In this document: piece by piece, positions 1 to 11,665 of the stretch
How the letters are laid out: the number at the start of each line of letters is the position of its first letter
Numbering within the stretch: the first letter of the stretch is position 1
NCBI GenBank assembly: GCA_033675545.1
Contig: JAWDGP010007346.1
Coordinates: forward strand, 1 to 64,000
Direction of reading: 5' to 3'
Length of the DNA: 64,000 bases
DNA from: Elysia crispata
Taxonomy: Eukaryota; Mollusca; Gastropoda; Plakobranchidae
Program-made: the position numbers and the translations under genes
The notes under the pieces: generated by a model
The model's database searches: none
Told to the model about the DNA's origin: nothing
The model's input: the letters and a program-made list of their open reading frames with translations, nothing else

Positions 1-1980
1 TTCAGATGGTTCTTCCGCCATTTGGTGCAGAGCGCATGTAACCCCGTTCTCTAAATTAAGCAAAAAAAGTTATTGAATATCGGGTCATCGTTTCAAACAT
101 GACAGTAAACATATTATTATTTCATTTTGTATTTAAAAATTCATTAAGTCTTTTAGATAATTTCTACGACTTCTCTCAGAGGGAAGTAATTCCATTTTCT
201 ATAAACTTCGTGTTTTTTTCCCGAAACACAATAATTCATTGATTTTTAAATCTTCACCACATTTTTTTTTACTAATATAAATATTTTTATTGTTAACATT
301 AATGGTTAACTTTATGTAAATTTGACCTTTAGCATGGTTTTCTTTTTTAAAAATAAAAATGTGGGATAGAAAATGCGTTTTATTTGTTATTAAGTATTAT
401 GACTGATATTATAAAAATACATTCAACCTATAAACGAATATTTACCTGAAGAATTAAAAAATTTCGCTAACTACATCATCCTCAGTGCAAACGTGTGAGG
501 AAGTTTCAATTGGCTCATCCGCCATTTGGGTAGAAGAGGGCGATATATCCTCGAACATCTAAATATCAGGCACCCCGTTTCAAATGAGTGAATAAAAATA
601 ATAAAATTTGATTTAATATTGATATATTAATTTAAACTTATAATTTCTAAAAAACAAAAGAAGTTTGTCGTTTTGTGGTAGACATTGTCTACAGATTCCA
701 GCCCTCCAATAGCCTTTCACTAAAGAGCGTGTCCACTAACTTGACGTAGCATGTACTGCACATCAAGTTGCTTGTAGGCCACACGTTTTTGATGGTCGGT
801 GTGGCCACTCGTCACTAGATAAAATGCTCTACATACATTAAGTAGGGCGGTGACCAGACTGGCATTTTCTGGATGTAGTAAAAAATTTTTTTGAATCCCA
901 TCTACATTCAATTTCCCATGAGATGACGTCCCCCCCCCCCCCCCCTCTTTTCAAAACCCTGCCTCTAGAGCCCTTAAACAATCCTTTAATAATGAGTTAT
1001 CCTCCTCTAAATTATTTGCCATGCATTCTAGCCAGGTTTGAGCCCCCAGATAATCATTTAGTAAATCTTTTCTCTTTCTTTTTTATTAACGCTACGCAGT
1101 TGAGTGTTCTTAAAAAAGTACTTTTATACAAGATGAGTATGGTGCAAAACATTCCATACAACCAGCCTTTTTTTGCGCAATCGTCAGAGGCTGCTCAATA
1201 TCCAGCACCTACTTCATAGGCTGCTGCAAACATTGTTTTTGCATTTCCGACAACTCTATGCAGTCGTCTTCTTGTTTACTACAGTTGTAATTTCTGAAGG
1301 CCCTCTCTTAAAAAGATTGTACTCGTTTTTTAGGATTGTTTTCAGTCCACTAAGTCTGGACGGCAGGTTTTCTAACAAGTCATCATGATATTTACGGTAG
1401 TGAATTTGCCACTGTGCGCATGAATCGTGGCGACCTCAGCCACCTCGGCTGTTTCAGAAAGTTCCTAGCTTTCTGAAATATAGTGCCATATCCTGTGCCA
1501 TGATGGGTGTTAGTTGTAACTCCTCTTTCCTCTTTCTGTCGTTGTTGACATCCATGTTAAACAAAACAATGTTTTTCATCATATTAAACAATAGATGAAA
1601 TGCAAAAAATATATATAAACCTGTAATGATGAGAAGACTGAAAATCATTTTTTTTCGCAAGCAGAAAATTTCTCACTTTTCATTGTGAATTTAGACATTT
1701 ACAAAACTGATTGTCAAGATAAAATAAAAGTTACCTGCTTTTGATATTGTCCAACGTTTGGCAATGTCGTCTCTGTAAACATGCTTTATAAATCTGAGAT
1801 GCAGAAAAATGATTGGTACTTCTAGTGTACATTTTATACAAAGTAGCTAAGGCCTTAACATCTTTCCTTTCATTCTATCACGTTAAAGACAAAAAAAACG
1901 AGAAGAATTTTAGACAATGAACACAGAAAGTATGTATATGACCAATAGACTAATAATTCCCTCTCTGTGTCGGAGCCAAC
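1..1980 (-). repeat. Array unit 1
   Basis: This copy carries many extra 1-2 bp indels relative to units 2-8, for example in the stretches near 1200, 1290 and 1400. The 85-aa module is therefore cut to 63 codons (720-911) and the Cys module is broken. The C-run before the 85-aa module is very long (about 18). The 85-aa module has the Leu variant (TALLNV). Either this is an older, decayed copy or an unpolished assembly edge. Confidence 0.9.
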
Positions 1981-3921
1981 TTCAGATGGTTCTTCCGCCA
2001 TTTGGTGCAGAGCGCATGTAACCCCGTTCTCTAAATTACAAAAAAGTTATTGAATATCGGGTCATCGTTTCAAACATGACAGTAAACATATTATTATTTC
2101 ATTTTGTATTTAAAAATTCATTAAGTCTTTTAGATAATTTCTACGACTTCTCTCAGAGGGAAGTAATTCCATTTTCTATAAACTTCGTGTTTTTTTTCCG
2201 GAAACAAATAATTCATTGATTTTTAAATCTTCACCACATTTTTACTAATATAAATATTTTTATTGTTAACATTAATGGTTAACTTTATGTACTTGACCTT
2301 TAGCATGGTTTTTTTTTTTTTAAATAAAAATGTGGGATAGAAATGCGTTTTATTTGTTATTAAGTATTATGACTGATATTATAAAAATACATTCAGCCCA
2401 TAAACGAATATTTACCTGAAGAATTAAAAATTTCGCTAACTACATCATCCTCAGTGCAAACGTGTGAGGAAGTTTCAATTGGCTCATCCGCCATTTGGGT
2501 GAGAGGGTCGATATATCCTTGAACATCTAAATATCAGGCACCCCGTTTCAAATGAGTGAATAAAAATAATAAAATTTGATTTAATATTGATATATTAATT
2601 TAAACTTATAATTTCTAAAACAAAAGAAGTTTGTCGTTTTGTGGTAGACATTGTCTACAGATTCCAGCCCTCCAATAGCCTTTCACAAAGAGCGTGTCCA
2701 CTAACTTGACGTAGCATGTACTGCACACCAAGTTGCTTGTAGGCCACACGTTTTTGATGGTCGGTGTGGCCACCGTCACTAGATAAAATGCTCTACATAC
2801 ATTAACTAGGGCGGTGACCAGACTGGCATTTTCTGGTTTTAGTAAAATTTTTTGAATCCCATCTAAATTCAATTTCCCATGAGTTGACGTCCCCCCCCCC
2901 CCCCCCTCTTTTCAAAACCCTGCCTCTAGAGCCCTTAAACAATCCTTTAATAATGAGTTATCCTCCTCTAAATTATCTGCCATGCATTCTAGCCAGGTTT
3001 GAGCCCCCAGATAATCATTTAGTAAATCTTTCTCTTTCTTTTTTTTAACGCTACGCAGTTGAGTGTTCTTAAAAAGTACTTTTATACAAGATGAGTATGG
3101 TGCAAAACATTCCATACAACCAGTCTTTTTTGCGCAATCGTCAGAGGCTGTCAATATCCAGCACCTACTTCATAGGCTGCTGCAAACATTGTTTTTGCAT
3201 TTCCGACAACCTATGCAGTCGTCTTCTTGTTTACTACAGTTGTAATTTCTGAAGGCCCCCTTAAAAAGATTGTACCTGTTTTTTAGGATTGTTTTCAGTC
3301 CACTAAGTCTGGACGGCAGGTTTTCTAACAAGTCATCATGATATTTACGGTAGTGATTTTGCCACTGTGCGCATGAACGTGGCGACCTCAGCCACCTCGG
3401 CTGTTTCGAAAGTTCCTAGCTTTCTGAAATATAGTGCCATATCCTGTGCCATGATGGGTGTTAGTTGTAACTCCTCTTTCCTCTTTCTGTCGTTGTTGAC
3501 ATCCATGTTAAACAAAAACAATGTTATTTATCATATTAAACAATAGATGAATGCAAAAAAATATGTAAACCTAATGATGAGAAGACTGAAATCATTTTTT
3601 TTCGCAAGCAGAAAATTTCTCACTTTTCATTGTGAATTTAGACATTTACAAAACTGATTGTCAAGATAAAATAAAAGTTACCTGCTTTTGATATTGTCCA
3701 ACGTTTGGCAATGTCGTCTCTGTAAACATGCTTTATAAATCTGAGATGCAGAAAAATGATTGTACTTCTATGTACATTTTATACAAAGTAGCTAAGGCCT
3801 TAACATCTTCCTTTCATTCTATCACGTTAAAGACAAAAAAAAAACGAGAAGAATTTTAGACAATGAACACATATGTATATGACCAATAGACTAATAATTC
3901 CCTCTCTGTGTCGGAGCCAAC
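1981..3921 (-). repeat. Array unit 2
   Basis: It contains the 85-aa ORF (2615-2872, Val variant TALVNV) and the 80-aa Cys ORF (2912-3154, MADN variant). The short MADEP exon is intact (ATG near 2494). The helical module is frameshifted near 3357 by an extra base. The C-run is about 16 long. Confidence 0.93.
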
Positions 3922-4358
3922 TTCAGATGGTTCTTCCGCCATTTGGTGCAGAGCGCATGTAACCCCGTTCTCTAAATTACAAAAAAAGTTATTGAATATC
4001 GGGTCATCGTTTCAAACATGACAGTAAACATATTATTATTTCATTTTGTATTTAAAAATTCATTAAGTCTTTTAGATAATTTCTACGACTTCTCTCAGAG
4101 GGAAGTAATTCCATTTTCTATAAACTTCGTGTTTTTTTCCCGAAACAAATAATTCATTGATTTTTAAATCTTCACCACATTTTTTTTACTAATATAAATA
4201 TTTTTATTGTTAACATTAATGGTTAACTTTATGTACTTGACCTTTAGCATGGTTTTCTTTTTTAAAATAAAAATGTGGGATAGAAATGCGTTTTATTTGT
4301 TATTAAGTATTATGACTGATATTATAAAAATACATTCAGCCCATAAACGAATATTTAC

Positions 4359-4437
4359 CTGAAGAATTAAAAATTTCGCTAACTACATCATCCTCAGTGC
4401 AAACGTGTGAGGAAGTTTCAATTGGCTCATCCGCCAT
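4359..4437 (-). CDS. Short acidic first exon, representative (MADEP type)
   Basis: The ATG at 4437 opens 26 codons (start MADEPIETSSHVCTEDDVV) and ends TTCAG|GTAAATA, a splice donor in phase 1. Equivalent intact copies occur in units 2-8. In unit 9 (15990-16066) a 2-bp loss breaks it. Its upstream flank (ACGGGGT, then CCAAATGGCGGA) resembles that of the MAEEP exon ~490 bp further on, so the two look like duplicated first exons or promoters inside one unit. There is no recognisable domain; transcription is unproven. Confidence 0.4.
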
Positions 4438-4557
4438 TTGGGTGAGAGGGTCGATATATCCTTGAACATCTAAATATCAGGCACCCCGTTTCAAATGAGT
4501 GAATAAAAATAATAAAATTTGATTTAATATTGATATATTAATTTAAACTTATAATTT

Positions 4558-4815
4558 CTAAAACAAAAGAAGTTTGTCGTTTTGTGGTAGACATTGTCTA
4601 CAGATTCCAGCCCTCCAATAGCCTTTCACAAAGAGCGTGTCCACTAACTTGACGTAGCATGTACTGCACACCAAGTTGCTTGTAGGCCACACGTTTTTGA
4701 TGGTCGGTGTGGCCACCGTCACTAGATAAAATGCTCTACATACATTAACTAGGGCGGTGACCAGACTGGCATTTTCTGGATGTAGTAAAATTTTTTGAAT
4801 CCCATCTACATTCAA
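4558..4815 (-). pseudogene. 85-aa C-terminal module, representative
   Basis: The frame starts MNVDGIQKILLHPENASLVT and ends with GICRQCLPQNDKLLLF. It contains CSTCYVKLVDTLF and GYWRAGICRQC, a further four-Cys pattern (C-x2-C ... C-x2-C). A C-run of 7 to about 18 bases separates it from the Cys-rich module, and its length decides whether the two are in one frame. Position 25 alternates Val/Leu between neighbouring units. Copies: 2615-2872, 6491-6748, 8427-8675, 10360-10683, 12304-12561, 14241-14564, 18225-18548. No known family recognised. Confidence 0.4.
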
Positions 4816-4846
4816 TTTCCCATGAGATGACGTCCCCCCCCTCTTT

Positions 4847-5089
4847 TCAAAACCCTGCCTCTAGAGCCCTTAAACAATCCTTTAATAATGAGTTATCCTC
4901 CTCTAAATTATTTGCCATGCATTCTAGCCAGGTTTGAGCCCCCAGATAATCATTTAGTAAATCTTTCTCTTTCTTTTTATTAACGCTACGCAGTTGAGTG
5001 TTCTTAAAAAGTACTTTTATACAAGATGAGTATGGTGCAAAACATTCCATACAACCAGTCTTTTTTGCGCAATCGTCAGAGGCTGTCAA
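4847..5089 (-). pseudogene. Cys-rich 80-aa module, representative
   Basis: The frame MTASDDCAKKTGCMECFAPY...SSCIKVLF followed by a Lys/Asp-rich helix and LLKDCLRALEAGF recurs in almost all units. Cys spacing (C-x5-C-x2-C-x6-C) suggests a metal-binding or disulfide cluster. The ATG shown is just the first Met-type codon. In the same frame, upstream coding continues past a TGA (CTATGAAGT) to a second Cys cluster, so this is probably the continuation of a longer protein broken by a stop shared by all copies. Related copies: 2912-3154, 6780-7022, 8717-8959, 10653-10895, 12593-12835, 14534-14776, 18575-18763. Confidence 0.4.
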
Positions 5090-5853
5090 TATCCAGCACC
5101 TACTTCATAGGCTGCTGCAAACATTGTTTTTGCATTTCCGACAACCTATGCAGTCGTCTTCTTGTTTACTACAGTTGTAATTTCTGAAGGCCCCCTTAAA
5201 AAGATTGTACCTGTTTTTTAGGATTTTTATCAGTCCACTAAGTCTGGACGGCAGGTTTTCTAACAAGTCATCATGATATTTACGGTAGTGAATTTGCCAC
5301 TGTGCGCATGAACGTGGCGACCTCAGCCACCTCGGCTGTTTCGAAAGTTCCTAGCTTTCTGAAATATAGTGCCATATCCTGTGCCATGATGGGTGTTAGT
5401 TGTAACTCCTCTTTCCTCTTTCTGTCGTTGTTGACATCCATGTTAAACAAAAACAATGTTTTTCATCATATTCAACAATAGATGAATGCAAAAAAATATA
5501 TAAACCTAATGATGAGAAGACTGAAATCATTTTTTTTCGCAAGCAGAAAATTTCTCACTTTTCATTGTGAATTTAGACATTTACAAAACTGATTGTCAAG
5601 ATAAAATAAAAGTTACCTGCTTTTGATATTGTCCAACGTTTGGCAATGTCGTCTCTGTAAACATGCTTTATAAATCTGAGATGCAGAAAAATGATTGTAC
5701 TTCTATGTACATTTTATACAAAGTAGCTAAGGCCTTAACATCTTCCTTTCATTCTATCACGTTAAAGACAAAAAAACGAGAAGAATTTTAGACAATGAAC
5801 ACATATGTATATGACCAATAGACTAATAATTCCCTCTCTGTGTCGGAGCCAAC

Positions 5854-7789
5854 TTCAGATGGTTCTTCCGCCATTTGGTGCAGAGCGCATGTAACCCCGT
5901 TCTCTAAATTACAAAAAAAGTTATTGAATATCGGGTCATCGTTTCAAACATGACAGTAAACATATTATTATTTCATTTTGTATTTAAAAATTCATTAAGT
6001 CTTTTAGATAATTTCTACGACTTCTCTCAGAGGGAAGTAATTCCATTTTCTATAAACTTCGTGTTTTTTTCCCGAAACAAATAATTCATTGATTTTTAAA
6101 TCTTCACCACATTTTTTTTTACTAATATAAATATTTTTATTGTTAACATTAATGGTTAACTTTATGTACTTGACCTTTAGCATGGTTTTCTTTTTTAAAA
6201 TAAAAATGTGGGATAGAAATGCGTTTTATTTGTTATTAAGTATTATGACTGATATTATAAAAATACATTCAGCCCATAAACGAATATTTACCTGAAGAAT
6301 TAAAAATTTCGCTAACTACATCATCCTCAGTGCAAACGTGTGAGGAAGTTTCAATTGGCTCATCCGCCATTTGGGTGAGAGGGTCGATATATCCTTGAAC
6401 ATCTAAATATCAGGCACCCCGTTTCAAATGAGTGAATAAAAATAATAAAATTTGATTTAATATTGATATATTAATTTAAACTTATAATTTCTAAAACAAA
6501 AGAAGTTTGTCGTTTTGTGGTAGACATTGTCTACAGATTCCAGCCCTCCAATAGCCTTTCACAAAGAGCGTGTCCACTAACTTGACGTAGCATGTACTGC
6601 ACACCAAGTTGCTTGTAGGCCACACGTTTTTGATGGTCGGTGTGGCCACCGTCACTAGATAAAATGCTCTACATACATTAAGTAGGGCGGTGACCAGACT
6701 GGCATTTTCTGGATGTAGTAAAATTTTTTGAATCCCATCTACATTCAATTTCCCATGAGATGACGTCCCCCCCCTCTTTTCAAAACCCTGCCTCTAGAGC
6801 CCTTAAACAATCCTTTAATAATGAGTTATCCTCCTCTAAATTATCTGCCATGCATTCTAGCCAGGTTTGAGCCCCCAGATAATCATTTAGTAAATCTTTC
6901 TCTTTCTTTTTATTAACGCTACGTAGTTGAGTGTTCTTAAAAAGTACTTTTATACAAGATGAGTATGGTGCAAAACATTCCATACAACCAGTCTTTTTTG
7001 CGCAATCGTCAGAGGCTGTCAATATCCAGCACCTACTTCATAGGCTGCTGCAAACATTGTTTTTGCATTTCCGACAACCTATGCAGTCGTCTTCTTGTTT
7101 ACTACAGTTGTAATTTCTGAAAGCCCCCTTAAAAAGATTGTACCTGTTTTTTAGGATTGTTTTCAGTCCACTAAGTCTGGACGGCAGGTTTTCTAACAAG
7201 TCATCATGATATTTACGGTAGTGAATTTGCCACTGTGCGCATGAACGTGGCGACCTCAGCCACCTCGGCTGTTTCGAAAGTTCCTAGCTTTCTGAAATAT
7301 AGTGCCATATCCTGTGCCATGATGGGTGTTAGTTGTAACTCCTCTTTCCTCTTTCTGTCGTTGTTGACATCCATGTTAAACAAAAACAATGTTATTTATC
7401 ATATTAAACAATAGATGAATGCAAAAAAAATATGTAAACCTAATGATGAGAAGACTGAAATCATTTTTTTCGCAAGCAGAAAATTTCTCACTTTTCATTG
7501 TGAATTTAGACATTTACAAAACTGATTGTCAAGATAAAATAAAAGTTACCTGCTTTTGATATTGTCCAACGTTTGGCAATGTCGTCTCTGTAAACATGCT
7601 TTATAAATCTGAGATGCAGAAAAATGATTGTACTTCTATGTACATTTTATACAAAGTAGCTAAGGCCTTAACATCTTCCTTTCATTCTATCACGTTAAAG
7701 ACAAAAAAAAAACGAGAAGAATTTTAGACAATGAACACATATGTATATGACCAATAGACTAATAATTCCCTCTCTGTGTCGGAGCCAAC
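5854..7789 (-). repeat. Array unit 4
   Basis: It contains the 85-aa ORF (6491-6748, Leu variant) and the 80-aa Cys ORF (6780-7022, MADN). It carries the TTATTTATCATATTAAAC variant near 7392 that is shared with units 2, 6 and 7. Confidence 0.93.
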
Positions 7790-9722
7790 TTCAGATGGTT
7801 CTTCCGCCATTTGGTGCAGAGCGCATGTAACCCCGTTCTCTAAATTACAAAAAAAGTTATTGAATATCGGGTCATCGTTTCAAACATGACAGTAAACATA
7901 TTATTATTTCATTTTGTATTTAAAAATTCATTAAGTCTTTTAGATAATTTCTACGACTTCTCTCAGAGGGAAGTAATTCCATTTTCTATAAACTTCGTGT
8001 TTTTTTCCCGAAACACAAAATTCATTGATTTTTAAATCTTCACCACATTTTTTTTTACTAATATAAATATTTTTATTGTTAACATTAATGGTTAACTTTA
8101 TGTACTTGACCTTTAGCATGGTTTTCTTTTTTAAAATAAAAATGTGGGATAGAAATGCGTTTTATTTGTTATTAAGTATTATGACTGATATTATAAAAAT
8201 ACATTCAACCCATAAACGAATATTTACCTGAAGAATTAAAAATTTCGCTAACTACATCATCCTCAGTGCAAACGTGTGAGGAAGTTTCAATTGGCTCATC
8301 CGCCATTTGGGTGAGAGGGTCGATATATCCTTGAACATCTAAATATCAGGCACCCCGTTTCAAATGAGTGAATAAAAATAATAAAATTTGATTTAATATT
8401 GATATATTAATTTAAACTTATAATTTCTAAAACAAAAGAAGTTTGTCGTTTTGTGGTAGACATTGTCTACAGATTCCAGCCCTCCAATAGCCTTTCACAA
8501 AGAGCGTGTCCACTAACTTGACGTAGCATGTACTGCACACCAAGTTGCTTGTAGGCCACACGTTTTTGATGGTCGGTGTGGCCACCGTCACTAGATAAAA
8601 TGCTCTACATACATTAACTAGGGCGGTGACCAGACTGGCATTTTCTGGATGTAGTAAAAATTTTTTGAATCCCATCTACATTCAATTTCCCATGAGATGA
8701 CGTCCCCCCCCTCTTTTCAAAACCCTGCCTCTAGAGCCCTTAAACAATCCTTTAATAATGAGTTATCCTCCTCTAAATTATTTGCCATGCATTCTAGCCA
8801 GGTTTGAGCCCCCAGATAATCATTTAGTAAATCTTTCTCTTTCTTTTTATTAACGCTACGCAGTTGAGTGTTCTTAAAAAGTACTTTTATACAAGATGAG
8901 TATGGTGCAAAACATTCCATACAACCAGTCTTTTTTGCGCAATCGTCAGAGGCTGTCAATATCCAGCACCTACTTCATAGGCTGCTGCAAACATTGTTTT
9001 TGCATTTCCGACAACCTATGCAGTCGTTTTCTTGTTTACTACAGTTGTAATTTCTGAAGGCCCCCTTAAAAAGATTGTACCTGTTTTTTAGGATTGTTTT
9101 CAGTCCACTAAGTCTGGACGGCAGGTTTTCTAACAAGTCATCATGATATTTACGGTAGTGAATTTGCCACTGTGCGCATGAACGTGGCGACCTCAGCCAC
9201 CTCGGCTGTTTCGAAAGTTCCTAGCTTTCTGAAATATAGTGCCATATCCTGTGCCATGATGGGTGTTAGTTGTAACTCCTCTTTCCTCTTTCTGTCGTTG
9301 TTGACATCCATGTTAAACAAAAACAATGTTTTTCATCATATTCAACAATAGATGAATGCAAAAAAATATATAAACCTAATGATGAGAAGACTGAAATCAT
9401 TTTTTTCGCAAGCAGAAAATTTCTCACTTTTCATTGTGAATTTAGACATTTACAAAACTGATTGTCAAGATAAAATAAAAGTTACCTGCTTTTGATATTG
9501 TCCAACGTTTGGCAATGTCGTCTCTGTAAACATGCTTTATAAATCTGAGATGCAGAAAAATGATTGTACTTCTATGTACATTTTATACAAAGGAGCTAAG
9601 GCCTTAACATCTTCCTTTCATTCTATCACGTTAAAGACAAAAATACGAGAAGAATTTTAGACAATGAACACATATGTATATGACCAATAGACTAATAATT
9701 CCCTCTCTGTGTCGGAGCCAAC
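7790..9722 (-). repeat. Array unit 5
   Basis: It contains the 85-aa module (8427-8675, Val variant), whose first residues are shifted by one extra base near 8660, and the 80-aa Cys ORF (8717-8959, MANN). Confidence 0.93.
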
Positions 9723-11665
9723 TTCAGATGGTTCTTCCGCCATTTGGTGCAGAGCGCATGTAACCCCGTTCTCTAAATTACAAAAAAAGTTATTGAATAT
9801 CGGGTCATCGTTTCAAACATGACAGTAAACATATTATTATTTCATTTTGTATTTAAAAATTCATTAAGTCTTTTAGATAATTTCTACGACTTCTCTCAAA
9901 GGGAAGTAATTCCATTTTCTATAAACTTCGTGTTTTTTTTTTCGAAACAAATAATTCATTAATTTTTAAATCTTCACCACATTTTTTTTACTAATATAAA
10001 TATTTTTATTGTTAACCTTAATTGTTAACTTTATGTACTTGACCTTTAGCATGGTTTTTTTTTTTTAAATAAAAATGTGGGATAGAAATGCGTTTTATTT
10101 GTTATTAAGTATTATGACTGATATTATAAAAATACATTCAGCCCATAAACGAATATTTACCTGAAGAATTAAAAATTTCGCTAACTACATCATCCTCAGT
10201 GCAAACGTGTGAGGAAGTTTCAATTGGCTCATCCGCCATTTGGGTGAGAGGGTCGATATATCCTTGAACATCTAAATATCAGGCACCCCGTTTCAAATGA
10301 GTGAATAAAAATAATAAAATTTGATTTAATATTGATATATTAATTTAAACTTATAATTTCTAAAACAAAAGAAGTTTGTCGTTTTGTGGTAGACATTGTC
10401 TACAGATTCCAGCCCTCCAATAGCCTTTCACAAAGAGCGTGTCCACTAACTTGACGTAGCATGTACTGCACACCAAGTTGCTTGTAGGCCACACGTTTTT
10501 GATGGTCGGTGTGGCCACCGTCACTAGATAAAATGCTCTACATACATTAAGTAGGGCGGTGACCAGACTGGCATTTTCTGGATGTAGTAAAATTTTTTGA
10601 ATCCCATCTACATTCAATTTCCCATGAGATGACGTCCCCCCCCCCCCTCTTTTCAAAACCCTGCCTCTAGAGCCCTTAAACAATCCTTTAATAATGAGTT
10701 ATCCTCCTCTAAATTATTTGCCATGCATTCTAGCCAGGTTTGAGCCCCCAGATAATCATTTAGTAAATCTTTCTCTTTCTTTTTATTAACGCTACGCAGT
10801 TGAGTGTTCTTAAAAAGTACTTTTATACAAGATGAGTATGGTGCAAAACATTCCATACAACCAGTCTTTTTTGCGCAATCGTCAGAGGCTGTCAATATCC
10901 AGCACCTACTTCATAGGCTGCTGCAAACATTGTTTTTGCATTTCCGACAACCTATGCAGTCGTCTTCTTGTTTACTACAGTTGTAATTTCTGAAGGCCCC
11001 CTTAAAAAGATTGTACCTGTTTTTTAGGATTGTTTTCAGTCCACTAAGTCTGGACGGCAGGTTTTCTAACAAGTCATCATGATATTTACGGTAGTGAATT
11101 TGCCACTGTGCGCATGAACGTGGCGACCTCAGCCACCTCGGCTGTTTCGAAAGTTCCTAGCTTTCTGAAATATAGTGCCATATCCTGTGCCATGATGGGT
11201 GTTAGTTGTAACTCCTCTTTCCTCTTTCTGTCGTTGTTGACATCCATGTTAAACAAAAACAATGTTATTTATCATATTAAACAATAGATGAATGCAAAAA
11301 AATATGTAAACCTAATGATGAGAAGACTGAAATCATTTTTTTTCGCAAGCAGAAAATTTCTCACTTTTCATTGTGAATTTAGACATTTACAAAACTGATT
11401 GTCAAGATAAAATAAAAGTTACCTGCTTTTGATATTGTCCAACGTTTGGCAATGTCGTCTCTGTAAACATGCTTTATAAATCTGAGATGCAGAAAAATGA
11501 TTGTACTTCTATGTACATTTTATACAAAGTAGCTAAGGCCTTAACATCTTCCTTTCATTCTATCACGTTAAAGACAAAAAAAAAAAAACGAGAAGAATTT
11601 TAGACAATGAACACATATGTATATGACCAATAGACTAATAATTCCCTCTCTGTGTCGGAGCCAAC
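9723..11665 (-). repeat. Array unit 6
   Basis: The length of the C-run (10636-10647) opens a 107-codon frame (10360-10683, Leu variant). It extends the 85-aa module upstream into a Gly-rich stretch overlapping the end of the 80-aa Cys ORF (10653-10895). Confidence 0.93.

Larger units (their letters stand above)
3922..5853 (-). repeat. Array unit 3
   Basis: It contains the 85-aa ORF (4558-4815, Val variant), the 80-aa Cys ORF (4847-5089, MANN variant) and an intact MADEP exon (4359-4437). The helical module is frameshifted near 5293. Its TTTTTCATCATATTCAAC variant near 5460 is shared with units 5 and 8. Confidence 0.93.

Noticed and set aside
3063-3245. Plus-strand 60-aa ORF recurring in array units
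   Set aside because: It is antisense to the Cys-rich module, which carries the ordered Cys pattern; no splice or start logic supports the plus strand.
5040-5100. Tiny intron removing the shared TGA (GTAGGTG...GACAG, ~21 bp)
   Set aside because: Far shorter than known spliceosomal introns; GT and AG there are probably coincidence.
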